A DNA stretch of 64,000 nucleotides from assembly GCA_011959925.1 (NCBI GenBank), contig BLMD01000235.1:1-64000 (forward strand). The letters are read 5' to 3'. This DNA comes from Lachnospiraceae bacterium (lineage in GTDB: Bacteria; Bacillota; Clostridia; Lachnospirales; Lachnospiraceae). Made by a program: the position numbers and the translations under genes. This document shows positions 8,692 through 17,653 of this stretch, piece after piece (positions within the stretch are counted from its first letter, which is position 1; the number at the start of each line of letters is the position of its first letter). The notes beneath the pieces are model-generated. The model was not told the origin of the DNA and searched no databases. It was given only the letters and a program-made list of their open reading frames with translations.

Positions 8692-8710
8692 TGGCATAGG
8701 GAGGGATACT

Positions 8711-10252
8711 ATGAGTAAAAAACCAACCGTACTTATGATATTAGATGGTTTTGGATTAAACGAAAAAACCGAAGGCAATGCCATCGCACAGGCAAATACC
8801 CCTACGCTTGATAAACTGATGCAGGAGTATCCTTTTGTAAAGGGATATGCCAGCGGTTTGGCGGTCGGACTTCCGGACGGGCAGATGGGCAATTCCGAGG
8901 TTGGACATTTAAATATGGGTGCCGGAAGAATTGTATATCAGGAACTGACAAGGATCACAAAAGAAATCGAAGACGGTGATTTTTTCCGGAATCCGGAATT
9001 ATTAGAGGCAGTGGCAAACGTGAAGAAAAACGGCTCCGACCTGCATTTTTACGGGCTTCTTTCTGACGGCGGCGTTCACAGCCACAATACGCACCTGTAT
9101 GGCTTGCTCGAGCTTGCAAAGCGGGAAGGCGTAGAAAACGTCTATGTACATTGTTTTCTGGACGGAAGAGATACGTCTCCGACCTCCGGCAAAGGATTTA
9201 TCGAAGCGCTGGAAGCAAAGATGAAAGAAATCGGCGTCGGAAAAATCGCGTCGATCTGCGGACGCTATTACGTGATGGACAGAGATAACCGCTGGGACCG
9301 CGTAGAAGCCGCTTATAAGATGCTTACGCTGGGCGAAGGCGTTACCGCAGACAGTGCGGCAGAGGCAATCAGCGCTTCTTATGCAGACGATAAAACGGAT
9401 GAGTTTGTGCTGCCGACGGTTATTTTAGAAAACGGCGCGCCTGTTGCGACGATTAAGGATAAAGACAGCATCGTGTTTTTCAATTTCCGTCCGGATCGGG
9501 CAAGAGAGATTACGAGGACGTTTTGTGCCGATACGTTTGACGGTTTTGACAGAGGACCGAGAAAAGACGTTACGTATGTCTGCTTTAGTGAATATGACGT
9601 AACGATTCCAAATAAAAAGATCGCTTTCAAAAAGGTAGAACTGAAAAATACATTCGGGCAGTTTCTGGCAGATAACGGGAAGACCCAGGCAAGAATTGCA
9701 GAAACAGAAAAATACGCGCACGTTACCTTTTTCTTTAACGGCGGCGTAGAAGAGCCGAATCCGGGAGAAGAGAGGATTCTTGTCAATTCTCCGAAGGTTG
9801 CCACATACGACCTGCAGCCGGAGATGAGCGCTCCTTTGGTGTGCGACCGGCTGGTGGAATCGATCACGTCCGGCAAATACGATGTGATCATCATCAATTT
9901 TGCAAATCCCGATATGGTAGGTCATACCGGGGTACTGGATGCGGCGGTAAAAGCCTTAGAAACGGTTGACGGCTGCGTAGGCAGGGCTGTGGAAGCATTG
10001 CTTGATGTGGATGGACAGATGTTTATCTGCGCAGATCACGGAAATGCGGAGCAGCTGGTTGATTATGTGACCGGCGGAAGCTTTACGGCACATACGATTA
10101 ATCCGGTTCCGTTTATTCTGGTAAATTACGATCCGGAATATACGTTGCGGGAAGGCGGATGCCTTGCGGATATCGTTCCGACGATGATTGAAATGATGGG
10201 AATGGAACAGCCGGCAGAAATGACGGGGAAATCATTGCTGATCAAAAAATAA
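8711..10252 (+). CDS. gpmI: 2,3-bisphosphoglycerate-independent phosphoglycerate mutase
   Basis: Interconverts 3- and 2-phosphoglycerate in glycolysis using two Mn2+ and a phosphoserine. The 513 residues match the family length. Visible motifs: [10 protein letters not shown] near the start (metal-binding Asp), the catalytic serine in [17 protein letters not shown] (about residues 57-73), [16 protein letters not shown], and CADHGNAEQ near the C-terminus (metal ligands). The start is ATG 8711 with GGGAGGG at 8699-8705; a longer in-frame extension overlaps khpA. It is followed by a strong terminator. Confidence 0.96.
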   Translation: MSKKPTVLMILDGFGLNEKTEGNAIAQANTPTLDKLMQEYPFVKGYASGLAVGLPDGQMGNSEVGHLNMGAGRIVYQELTRITKEIEDGDFFRNPELLEAVANVKKNGSDLHFYGLLSDGGVHSHNTHLYGLLELAKREGVENVYVHCFLDGRDTSPTSGKGFIEALEAKMKEIGVGKIASICGRYYVMDRDNRWDRVEAAYKMLTLGEGVTADSAAEAISASYADDKTDEFVLPTVILENGAPVATIKDKDSIVFFNFRPDRAREITRTFCADTFDGFDRGPRKDVTYVCFSEYDVTIPNKKIAFKKVELKNTFGQFLADNGKTQARIAETEKYAHVTFFFNGGVEEPNPGEERILVNSPKVATYDLQPEMSAPLVCDRLVESITSGKYDVIIINFANPDMVGHTGVLDAAVKALETVDGCVGRAVEALLDVDGQMFICADHGNAEQLVDYVTGGSFTAHTINPVPFILVNYDPEYTLREGGCLADIVPTMIEMMGMEQPAEMTGKSLLIKK

Positions 10253-10263
10253 AAGTTTATCAG

Positions 10264-10298
10264 ACAGGGTATGTGTGTAAATGCATATCCTGTTTTTT
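10264..10298 (+). terminator. Rho-independent terminator after gpmI
   Basis: A 10-bp stem ACAGGGTATG (10264-10273) pairs with CATATCCTGT (10284-10293, one G-U pair) and is followed by TTTTTT. It ends the ylxM-gpmI transcript. Confidence 0.8.
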
Positions 10299-10299
10299 A

Positions 10300-10326
10300 T
10301 TTCACAGGAAAGTGCGTCCTGTGAAA
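10300..10326. repeat. Perfect 10-bp inverted repeat downstream of the gpmI terminator
   Basis: TTTCACAGGA (10300-10309) and its exact complement TCCTGTGAAA (10317-10326) are separated by 7 bases. There is no T-run on either side, so it is not an obvious terminator; it may be an operator or a processed RNA structure. Confidence 0.5.
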
Positions 10327-10442
10327 CAAAAATGCTCCGCGGGAACCGCACTGCTGCAGGCATATAAAAAAATGTTGATGATATCGTCGGAAGAGGTTAT
10401 ACTAATAGAGAAAAAGATGTTACAGGACTTTTGGATTTCCGG

Positions 10443-10471
10443 TTTCCAAAATATTCATAGTCTGTTATAAT
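10443..10471 (+). promoter_or_regulatory. Promoter of the asp23-nusB-xse operon
   Basis: TTTCCA (-35, 10443-10448), 17 bp, TATAAT (10466-10471) with TG one base upstream, giving an extended -10 (TGTTATAAT). It is 28 bp before the Asp23 start. Confidence 0.7.
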
Positions 10472-10499
10472 AAATCATTATATCATTTAGGAGGCATGT

Positions 10500-10877
10500 A
10501 TGGCTGAGGATCGAAAAGGATTTAAAATCAAAGAAGATAAATTGGGCGAAGTAAAGATTGCAGACGAGGTGGTGGCAATCATTGCGGGACTTGCTTCTAC
10601 GGAAGTGGAAGGCGTAAGTTCAATGGCAGGCAATATCACAAATGAGCTGGTAAGTAAACTTGGAATGAAGAATCTTTCCAAGGGAATCCGCGTCGACGTA
10701 TCGGACGGGGTGGTACGCGTTGACGTTGCACTGAATATTGCGTATGGCTATGCCATTCCGGATGTATCCGCAAAGGTACAGGAAAAAGTGAAGTCAGCGA
10801 TCGAAAATATGACGGGACTTGACGTGTCCGGAGTCAATGTCAGGATAGCCAGTGTGGACATGGGGAAACGCAAGTAA
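10500..10877 (+). CDS. Asp23/Gls24 family envelope stress protein (YloU-like)
   Basis: A 125-residue member of the Asp23/Gls24 family, small proteins linked in Firmicutes to cell-envelope stress and often encoded before fatty-acid, nusB or DAK-type genes. Family features: GEVKIADEVVAIIAGLAS near the N-terminus and ENMTGLDVSGVNVRI near the C-terminus. It is soluble by prediction. The ATG at 10500 follows AGGAGG (10489-10494). The downstream nusB is separated by a small terminator-like hairpin. Confidence 0.9.
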   Translation: MAEDRKGFKIKEDKLGEVKIADEVVAIIAGLASTEVEGVSSMAGNITNELVSKLGMKNLSKGIRVDVSDGVVRVDVALNIAYGYAIPDVSAKVQEKVKSAIENMTGLDVSGVNVRIASVDMGKRK

Positions 10878-10878
10878 G

Positions 10879-10900
10879 GGTGTCGGACGGCACCTTTTTT
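10879..10900 (+). terminator. Short terminator or attenuator between asp23 and nusB
   Basis: GGTGT (10879-10883) pairs with GCACC (10890-10894) with one G-U pair, followed by six T residues. The stem is short, so partial read-through into nusB is likely. Confidence 0.5.
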
Positions 10901-10916
10901 CTATAAGGAGAATCAA

Positions 10917-11309
10917 ATGACAAGAAGAGAAATCAGGGAGCAGATTTTTCAGATTCTGTTCCGCATTGATTTTTACCAGGAAGCAGAATTTTTAGAGCAG
11001 CTGGATGAATATGCAAAAGAGCAGGAAGCGTCGGAGGCCGACGCGGCTTATATGCAGGATAAGATTCGTGCGGTTGCCGAAAAAGTGACGGAGATCGATG
11101 AAATGATCAACGCGGTTACCAAAGGATGGAAAACGGGGCGCATGGGAAAAGTGGATCTGACGCTGCTGAGGCTTGCCGTTTATGAAATTAAATTTGAAGA
11201 AGAGATCCCTACGGGCGTTGCAATCAACGAAGCGGTTGAGCTGGCAAAGAAATACGGAACAGACGGTTCGTTTTCCTTTATCAACGGCATTCTGGCAAAG
11301 ATCGCATGA
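10917..11309 (+). CDS. nusB: Transcription antitermination factor NusB
   Basis: A 130-residue all-helical NusB that with NusE (S10) binds boxA RNA in rRNA leaders. Family marks: REIREQIFQILFRIDF at the start, and EIKFEEEIPTGVAINEAVELAKKYG near the C-terminus followed by FINGILAKIA. The length is normal. Its TGA overlaps the xseA ATG (ATGA), so the pair is translationally coupled. Confidence 0.95.
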   Translation: MTRREIREQIFQILFRIDFYQEAEFLEQLDEYAKEQEASEADAAYMQDKIRAVAEKVTEIDEMINAVTKGWKTGRMGKVDLTLLRLAVYEIKFEEEIPTGVAINEAVELAKKYGTDGSFSFINGILAKIA

Positions 11310-12595
11310 AACGGAACGCATATTCTGTCACACAGGTGAACGCATACGTCAGAAATATGTTTGCGCAGGATTTTATGTTGCGTTCTATCTGCATCAAAGG
11401 TGAAATTTCCAACTGTAAATATCATTCATCCGGTCATATTTATTTTACATTGAAAGATGACAGGGCGGCGATTTCCGCTGTTTTGTTTGCAGGAAACCGG
11501 GGAGGGCTTACGTTTCGGATGCGGGAAGGCGACCAGGTACTCGTGACCGGCTCTGTCGAAGTGTATGAACGGGACGGCAGGTATCAGCTTTATGCAAAAG
11601 AAATCGAACGGGACGGGGAAGGCAGCCTGTATTTGAAGTTTGAAGCGTTAAAGCGGGAACTTTTGGAGATGGGGATGTTTGCCGAAGAATATAAAAAGCC
11701 GATACCCCGATATATTCGCACGCTTGGGATCGTGACGGCGCCTACAGGAGCGGCCGTCCGGGATATCCAGAATATTGCTGCAAGGAGAAATCCATATGTG
11801 CAGCTTCTTTTGTATCCTGCTCGGGTACAGGGAGACGGAGCGGCGGAGAGTATTGTAAACGGCATCCGTGAATTAGATTGCATGGGCGTAGATGTCATCA
11901 TTGCGGGAAGAGGCGGAGGCTCCATCGAAGACTTGTGGGCGTTCAATGAAGAATGCGTGGCGCGGGCAATATTTGAATGCCAAGCCCCCGTGATTTCTGC
12001 AGTCGGACATGAAACGGATACGACGATTGCTGATTTTGCCGCGGATCTGCGCGCGCCTACGCCTTCTGCGGCTGCAGAACTTGCGGTGTATGATATCTTT
12101 GAACTGTTGGAAGAGTTTTCGTATCTGCGTCACCGTTTGTGCAGCCGGATGGAGCAAAAGCGGGAAGCGGTAAAGAGCCGCTATCTGGAACTGTCGCATC
12201 TGGTTTGGGCAGGCAATCCTAAGAACAGGATTCATCAAAAAAGACAGTATGCCGTCAGTCTGGAGGAGAAGCTGCATCATACGATGCGGGAGAAACTGAC
12301 GGAGCTGAAACATCGGACGGGAATGCTTGCCGGGCGTTTAGACGGCGTATCTCCGGCAAAGAAATTAAGTCAGGGGCTTGCATATGTAACGGATCAAAAC
12401 GGGACGCGGGTCGGCGATGCGGCGGGGGTTCGTCCGGGGGAGACCATTGGCATCCGGTTTCGGGACGGAGCCGTTTCGGCGAAAGTTTTGGAAGTAAACG
12501 CGATACCGGAAGAGACGGAAAGGGAAAGGAATGGCAGAGGAAAAAGAAACTTCTTTAGAGGAATTGATGGAAGAAATCGAGACGATTTTGGATAA
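11306..12595 (+). CDS. xseA: Exodeoxyribonuclease VII large subunit
   Basis: Catalytic large subunit of the single-strand-specific exonuclease VII (repair). An N-terminal OB-fold (residues 1-100) is followed by the conserved catalytic segment: GIVTAPTGAAVRDIQN, AGRGGGSIEDLWAFNEE and SAVGHETDTTIADFAADLRAPTPSAAAE. A coiled-coil region (about 270-350) then binds the small subunit, and 429 residues is slightly shorter than in E. coli. The last 21 codons overlap xseB in another frame. Confidence 0.95.
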   Translation: MKRNAYSVTQVNAYVRNMFAQDFMLRSICIKGEISNCKYHSSGHIYFTLKDDRAAISAVLFAGNRGGLTFRMREGDQVLVTGSVEVYERDGRYQLYAKEIERDGEGSLYLKFEALKRELLEMGMFAEEYKKPIPRYIRTLGIVTAPTGAAVRDIQNIAARRNPYVQLLLYPARVQGDGAAESIVNGIRELDCMGVDVIIAGRGGGSIEDLWAFNEECVARAIFECQAPVISAVGHETDTTIADFAADLRAPTPSAAAELAVYDIFELLEEFSYLRHRLCSRMEQKREAVKSRYLELSHLVWAGNPKNRIHQKRQYAVSLEEKLHHTMREKLTELKHRTGMLAGRLDGVSPAKKLSQGLAYVTDQNGTRVGDAAGVRPGETIGIRFRDGAVSAKVLEVNAIPEETERERNGRGKRNFFRGIDGRNRDDFG

Positions 12596-12746
12596 AATGG
12601 AAGAGAAAGATCTTTCGCTGGAAGATTCTTTCCGGTTATATGAAAACGGGATGAAGAAGCTGAAGCTGTGCAGCGATAAAATCGACCAGGTAGAAAAAAA
12701 GATGCTTGTGATCAGCGGTGAAGGCGGATTGGAAGTATTTGAGTAA
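12531..12746 (+). CDS. xseB: Exodeoxyribonuclease VII small subunit
   Basis: A 71-residue two-helix protein with the family core SLEELMEEIETILDKME, SLEDSFRLYENGMKKLKLCS and a short tail. It assembles several copies on XseA to give active exonuclease VII. Its start lies 65 bp inside xseA, preceded by a GGAAAGGAA purine tract within that gene, so production is coupled to xseA translation. Confidence 0.93.
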   Translation: MAEEKETSLEELMEEIETILDKMEEKDLSLEDSFRLYENGMKKLKLCSDKIDQVEKKMLVISGEGGLEVFE

Positions 12747-12760
12747 CGGAGGGCGCGCAG

Positions 12761-13648
12761 ATGAATATACAGTTAGAGATTGAGCAGAGGATACAGGAAA
12801 TCGAAGCGGTCCTGAAAAAATATCTGCCCAAAGAAGAAGGATATCAAAAGACGGTTCTGGAGGCGATGAACTACAGTGTTCTGGCGGGCGGCAAGAGACT
12901 GCGTCCGATGCTGATGTTTGAGACCTATCGTTTATTCGGCGGCAGCGGACGGATCATAGAGCCTTTTGCCGCGGCGATTGAAATGATACACACCTACTCT
13001 TTAGTACATGACGATCTTCCGGCAATGGATAATGACGAATACCGGCGGGGAAAAAAGACGACGCACGCCGTTTACGGGGAGGCTATGGGTATTTTAGCAG
13101 GAGATGCGCTGCTGAATTTTGCCTATGAGACTGCGGCGGAAGCGCTTACGATGGAAGAAGGAACAAAGACTGCGGGAAAAGCCTTTGTGATCTTGGCAAA
13201 AAAAGCGGGTGTATACGGAATGGTCGGCGGTCAGACGGTAGATGTGGAGTCGGAAGGCTGCGATATTTCAAAAGAAAAACTGGATTTTATTTACCGGCTG
13301 AAAACAGGAGCGTTGATCGAATCGGCTATGGTAATCGGCGCTGTTTTGGCGGGCGCAAAAGAAGACGAGCAAAAGACGGTGGAACGGGCGGCTGGTAAGA
13401 TCGGACTGGCGTTTCAGATTCAGGACGATATTTTAGACGAGACAAGCTCTCTTGCGGTTCTGGGCAAGCCGGTAGGCAGCGACAGGAAAAATAAAAAATC
13501 CACGTATGTTGCATGGGAGGGAATCGAAAAAGCCGGCCAGGAAGTCAAACGGCTGTTTGCAGAAGCGATGGAAGAGCTGGATTCGCTTTCTTTGGACCAC
13601 CCGTTTTTGTCTGAATTATTACGATATTTAATACATCGGGAAAAATAG
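12761..13648 (+). CDS. ispA: Polyprenyl synthetase, farnesyl/geranylgeranyl diphosphate synthase
   Basis: Condenses isopentenyl diphosphate with allylic diphosphates to make C15/C20 isoprenoid diphosphates. The 295 residues contain the first Asp-rich motif DDLPAMDND (about 83-91), GKRLRP for pyrophosphate binding near residue 44, and the second Asp-rich motif QDDILD (about 220-225). It is next to dxs, the first enzyme of the MEP pathway, which supports a role in supplying undecaprenyl and quinone-type precursors. Whether the product is C15 or C20 cannot be set from sequence alone. Confidence 0.93.
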   Translation: MNIQLEIEQRIQEIEAVLKKYLPKEEGYQKTVLEAMNYSVLAGGKRLRPMLMFETYRLFGGSGRIIEPFAAAIEMIHTYSLVHDDLPAMDNDEYRRGKKTTHAVYGEAMGILAGDALLNFAYETAAEALTMEEGTKTAGKAFVILAKKAGVYGMVGGQTVDVESEGCDISKEKLDFIYRLKTGALIESAMVIGAVLAGAKEDEQKTVERAAGKIGLAFQIQDDILDETSSLAVLGKPVGSDRKNKKSTYVAWEGIEKAGQEVKRLFAEAMEELDSLSLDHPFLSELLRYLIHREK

Positions 13649-13659
13649 AGGTGCCGTGT

Positions 13660-15519
13660 ATGGTATTAGATAAGATAAAGCAGGAGAATGATATTAAGGC
13701 ATTGAGTAAAGAGGAATTGCCGGTTCTGGCGGAAGAGATCCGGGAATTTCTGATACAAAAAATATCGGTTATGGGCGGACATTTAGCTTCCAATCTGGGA
13801 GCAGTGGAATTGACGATGGCGCTCCATCTTGCGTTTGAATTGCCAAAAGATAAAATTATATGGGATGTAGGACATCAGTCTTATACGCATAAAATTCTGA
13901 CCGGACGCAGAGAGGGATTTGATCAGCTGCGGAAATTCGGCGGAATGAGCGGTTTTCCCAAAAGGAAAGAAAGCGCCTGCGACTGCTTTGATACCGGTCA
14001 CAGTTCGACGTCTGTTTCGGCAGGCCTTGGCTATGCGCAGGCCAGGCAGATCAAAGGGGACGACTATAAGGTGATTTCCGTAATTGGAGACGGCGCGCTC
14101 ACCGGCGGCATGGCGTTTGAGGCGCTGAATAATGCGTCTCGCATGCGCTCTAATTTTATGATTGTCTTAAACGACAATAAAATGTCGATTTCGGAAAATG
14201 TCGGAGGGCTTTCCAGGCATTTGAATTTTCTGCGGACAACGGAATCGTATCAGGAGATTAAGACGGGGGTTGCCAATTCTTTAAGTAAGATTCCGGTCTA
14301 CGGAGAGCGGATCGTTGAGAAAATCCGGAAAACAAAGAGCGGAATCAAGCAGCTGATCGTACCGGGAATGTTGTTCGAAAATATGGGGATTATGTATTTG
14401 GGACCCGTGAACGGGCACGATATCACCGGAATGGCGAAGGTATTCCGCGAGGCGTCCAAATACCAGGGTCCGGTATTGATTCATGTGCTTACCCGAAAAG
14501 GGAAAGGATATCTTCCGGCAGAACGCCATCCGGCAAGATTTCACGGGGCGGAGCCGTTTCATATAGAAACGGGGCTGCCGCAGAAAAAACGGGAAAAGGC
14601 CAATTATACGGACGTATTTTCGACGGTGATGTGCAAATTGGGCAGTCGGAACGAGAATGTCGCTGCGGTAACGGCAGCCATGGCGGACGGGACCGGTTTA
14701 AAAAGATTCGGCAGACAGTTTCCGGACCGTTTTTTCGACGTCGGGATTGCGGAGGAGCATGCCGTTACGTTTGCCGCCGGGCTGGCGGCTGCAGGATTAA
14801 AGCCTGTCGTGGCAGTGTATTCTTCGTTTTTGCAGAGAGCGTACGATCAGATTCTGCATGATGTCTGTATTCAGAATCTTCCGGTCGTATTTGCCGTTGA
14901 CCGGGCGGGTCTGGTCGGAAGCGACGGAGAAACGCATCAGGGGATCTTTGATCTTTCTTATCTTTCTTCGATTCCGAATATGACGGTTTTGGCGCCGAAA
15001 AACAAGTGGGAGCTTTCGGATATGATAAAATTTGCCGCGGATTTTCCGGCTCCTGCTGCAATCCGTTATCCCAGAGGGGAAGCGTATGACGGATTAAAGG
15101 AATTTCGGGAGCCGATCGTATATGGTAAAAGTGAGATGCTCTATAAAGAAAGCAAAATTGCGCTGGTGGCCATAGGCAGCATGGTAAAAACGGCGGCAGC
15201 CGTGCGGGAAGGGCTGCACGAACGGGGCTATTCGGCAACGCTTGTCAACGCAAGGTTTGCCAAACCACTGGACGAAGATCTGCTGACAGGACTGGCGGCA
15301 GGCCATAAGCTGATCGTTACCATGGAAGAGAATGTGATCAACGGCGGATTCGGAGAGCATGTGACGGAATTTTTCTCCAGCCGCAGGCTCAAAAACCGCA
15401 TATTGAATATCGCAATTCCGGACAATTACGTGGAACACGGAAATACGGAAATTTTGTGCAGGGAATTAAAACTGGACGCGGCAAGCATATGCGAACGCGT
15501 GATCCGGGAATATATATAA
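13660..15519 (+). CDS. dxs: 1-deoxy-D-xylulose-5-phosphate synthase
   Basis: The thiamine-diphosphate enzyme that starts the MEP pathway from pyruvate and glyceraldehyde 3-phosphate. It has 619 residues from ATG 13660, chosen over GTG 13651 because GAGGTG lies at 13648-13653. Motifs: GHQSYTHKIL, GDGALTGGMAFEALNNA (thiamine and Mg2+ binding), AEEHAVTFAAGLAA and SSFLQRAYDQ in the transketolase-like domain, and a C-terminal transketolase domain with NARFAKPLD. It is 11 bp after ispA. Confidence 0.96.
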   Translation: MVLDKIKQENDIKALSKEELPVLAEEIREFLIQKISVMGGHLASNLGAVELTMALHLAFELPKDKIIWDVGHQSYTHKILTGRREGFDQLRKFGGMSGFPKRKESACDCFDTGHSSTSVSAGLGYAQARQIKGDDYKVISVIGDGALTGGMAFEALNNASRMRSNFMIVLNDNKMSISENVGGLSRHLNFLRTTESYQEIKTGVANSLSKIPVYGERIVEKIRKTKSGIKQLIVPGMLFENMGIMYLGPVNGHDITGMAKVFREASKYQGPVLIHVLTRKGKGYLPAERHPARFHGAEPFHIETGLPQKKREKANYTDVFSTVMCKLGSRNENVAAVTAAMADGTGLKRFGRQFPDRFFDVGIAEEHAVTFAAGLAAAGLKPVVAVYSSFLQRAYDQILHDVCIQNLPVVFAVDRAGLVGSDGETHQGIFDLSYLSSIPNMTVLAPKNKWELSDMIKFAADFPAPAAIRYPRGEAYDGLKEFREPIVYGKSEMLYKESKIALVAIGSMVKTAAAVREGLHERGYSATLVNARFAKPLDEDLLTGLAAGHKLIVTMEENVINGGFGEHVTEFFSSRRLKNRILNIAIPDNYVEHGNTEILCRELKLDAASICERVIREYI

Positions 15520-15535
15520 AAGAACAGGATAAGCA

Positions 15536-16342
15536 ATGAAAGAGAGATTGGATCTATTATTGGTCAGCCGAAACTTAGCGCCGTCAAGGGAAAAAGCAAA
15601 GGCAATGATCATGGAAGGCAATGTATTTGTCGAAAATCAGAGAGAAGATAAAGCCGGGAGCATGTTTCCGAGCGATTGTAAGATTGAAATTCATGGAAGT
15701 ACATTAAAATATGTCAGCCGCGGCGGATTAAAACTGGAGAAGGCGATCCTTCGTTTCGGTACTGCGCTGTCCGGTAAAATCTGTATGGATATCGGCGCTT
15801 CTACCGGAGGGTTTACGGACTGCATGCTGCAAAACGGCGCCAAGAAAGTTTATGCGGTAGACGTAGGCTACGGGCAGTTTGCATGGAAGCTTAGAACCGA
15901 CGACCGGGTGGTCTGTATGGAAAAAACGAATATCCGTTACGTGACGCCCTCTGATCTTTCGGACTGCCTGGATTTTGCGTCCGTAGACGTATCTTTTATT
16001 TCTCTTACGAAAGTCTTAGAGCCGGTACAAAAGCTTTTGACAGACGACGGGGAAATGGTCTGTCTGATCAAGCCCCAGTTTGAGGCAGGAAGAGAGAAAG
16101 TCGGAAAAAAGGGCGTTGTACGGGATAAGGACGTACACAAAGAGGTGATCACAAAAGTGGCGTCGTTTGCAAAAACAATCGGATTTGCGGTTCTGGATCT
16201 GGATTATTCACCGATTAAGGGTCCGGAGGGCAATATAGAATATCTGCTGTATATCAAAAAGAACGGGGAAGGAAGCGTAGAAGATGCCGATATTGACCGG
16301 ACGGTGGAAGAGGCACATGCTGCGCTGGACAAAAAGAAATGA
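15536..16342 (+). CDS. tlyA: TlyA family rRNA 2'-O-methyltransferase
   Basis: A 268-residue protein with an N-terminal S4 RNA-binding domain (1-60, ERLDLLLVSRNLAPSREKAK) and an FtsJ-type methyltransferase domain with the SAM loop DIGASTGGFTD (from Asp85) and KPQFEAGREKVGKKGVVRD. TlyA proteins methylate ribosomal RNA cytidine 2'-hydroxyls and alter capreomycin-type drug susceptibility; some clostridial members are also called hemolysins. It lies between dxs and nadK in the usual Firmicutes order and overlaps nadK by four bases. Confidence 0.92.
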   Translation: MKERLDLLLVSRNLAPSREKAKAMIMEGNVFVENQREDKAGSMFPSDCKIEIHGSTLKYVSRGGLKLEKAILRFGTALSGKICMDIGASTGGFTDCMLQNGAKKVYAVDVGYGQFAWKLRTDDRVVCMEKTNIRYVTPSDLSDCLDFASVDVSFISLTKVLEPVQKLLTDDGEMVCLIKPQFEAGREKVGKKGVVRDKDVHKEVITKVASFAKTIGFAVLDLDYSPIKGPEGNIEYLLYIKKNGEGSVEDADIDRTVEEAHAALDKKK

Positions 16343-17187
16343 AAGATTTTTGCATCATCACCAATCCCTGCAAGGATAAGGATTACTGTCTGACCAAGGA
16401 AATGAAATCGCTGATCGAATTAAAGGGAGGAAGCTGCCAGGTGATCCGGGAGGGAGAAGAAATTCCGGCATCGGCGGAGGGTATTTTTGTGCTTGGAGGA
16501 GACGGGACATTAATCCGTGCCGCAGGTATTGCGTCAAAAAAAAATATTCCGCTCATCGGTGTGAATTTAGGTCATTTGGGATATCTGTGCGAACTGGAAG
16601 AAAACACGATCTGCACCGCCATCGAAGAGATCATGCTGGGAAATTATATCATTGAAGAGCGCATGATGTTAAGCGGAGAAGAAGGAGCCGGCAGCAACAG
16701 CCCGAAACATTCTTCGGATCGGAAGACGGGGGGAACGACCGCACTGAACGATGTGGTGATCTGCAGAAAAGGGGCGATGCAGCTGGTAGAGCTGATCGTG
16801 TCCGTCAATGGAGAATATTTAAATACATACCGGGCGGACGGTATTATTATTGCAACTCCGACAGGTTCAACCGGTTACAGTATGTCGGCAGGCGGTCCGA
16901 TCGTAGATCCGAAAGCACGCATGATACTTGTTACGCCGATCAATGCCCATAATCTGAATGCAAAGAGCATTGTCTTAGATGCAAACGACCATATTACGGT
17001 TGCGTTAAAAGGCAGGCAGCCGGTCAGAAACGAAAGCGTCGACGTAAATTTTGACGGGGAATGGGCGTCTGAGCTGCTTCCCGGAGATTATGTCACGATC
17101 TGCGCCGCAAAGCAGAAGGCGAAAATCATAAAGTTAAGCAGGCTTAGTTTTTTGGAAATATTGAGAAGAAAGATGCAGGGTTATTGA
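16339..17187 (+). CDS. nadK: NAD kinase
   Basis: Phosphorylates NAD to NADP. The 282 residues carry the diagnostic GGDGT (residues 53-57), LNDVVICR and the DGIIIATPTGSTGYS segment followed by GGPIVDP. Its ATG overlaps the tlyA stop, and its TGA abuts the argR ATG directly, so translation is coupled through tlyA-nadK-argR. Confidence 0.95.
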   Translation: MKDFCIITNPCKDKDYCLTKEMKSLIELKGGSCQVIREGEEIPASAEGIFVLGGDGTLIRAAGIASKKNIPLIGVNLGHLGYLCELEENTICTAIEEIMLGNYIIEERMMLSGEEGAGSNSPKHSSDRKTGGTTALNDVVICRKGAMQLVELIVSVNGEYLNTYRADGIIIATPTGSTGYSMSAGGPIVDPKARMILVTPINAHNLNAKSIVLDANDHITVALKGRQPVRNESVDVNFDGEWASELLPGDYVTICAAKQKAKIIKLSRLSFLEILRRKMQGY

Positions 17188-17643
17188 ATGAAATCGAAAA
17201 GACATACCAGGATTTTAGAGTTAATCCAACTACATGAAATCTCAACACAGGAAGAGCTTTCCGACTATCTGAAAGCGGAAGGATATCAGGTGACGCAGGC
17301 GACCGTTTCCAGAGACATACGAGAACTGAAGCTGACAAAAGTTTCCATGGGAAACGGAAAGCCAAGGTATGCCGCAGTTGCAGAAAATACGGAAGATTTA
17401 AAAGAAAAATATAACCATGTGTTTCAAAACGGTTTTGTTTCGATGGATATGGCGCAGAATATTCTGGTGGTAAAAACCGTATCGGGCATGGCGATGGCGG
17501 TAGCCGCAGCGCTGGACGCCATGGAATGCCATGAGATTGTCGGAAGCATTGCCGGAGACGATACGATCATGTGTGCGGTTCGTACGACAGAGGATACCGT
17601 AACGCTGATGGAACGTCTGAAAAAAATTGTTGAGGATGCCTAA
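17188..17643 (+). CDS. argR: Arginine repressor ArgR/AhrC
   Basis: A 151-residue arginine-responsive transcription factor. The N-terminal winged helix (1-70) includes STQEELSDYLKAEGYQVTQ and TVSRDIRELKLTK. The C-terminal domain has the arginine-binding signature VGSIAGDDTIMCAVRT (about 119-134). It represses biosynthesis and activates catabolism of arginine as a hexamer. No arg genes are in the window. The position before recN matches many Firmicutes. Confidence 0.95.
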   Translation: MKSKRHTRILELIQLHEISTQEELSDYLKAEGYQVTQATVSRDIRELKLTKVSMGNGKPRYAAVAENTEDLKEKYNHVFQNGFVSMDMAQNILVVKTVSGMAMAVAAALDAMECHEIVGSIAGDDTIMCAVRTTEDTVTLMERLKKIVEDA

Positions 17644-17653
17644 AGGAGAATCT

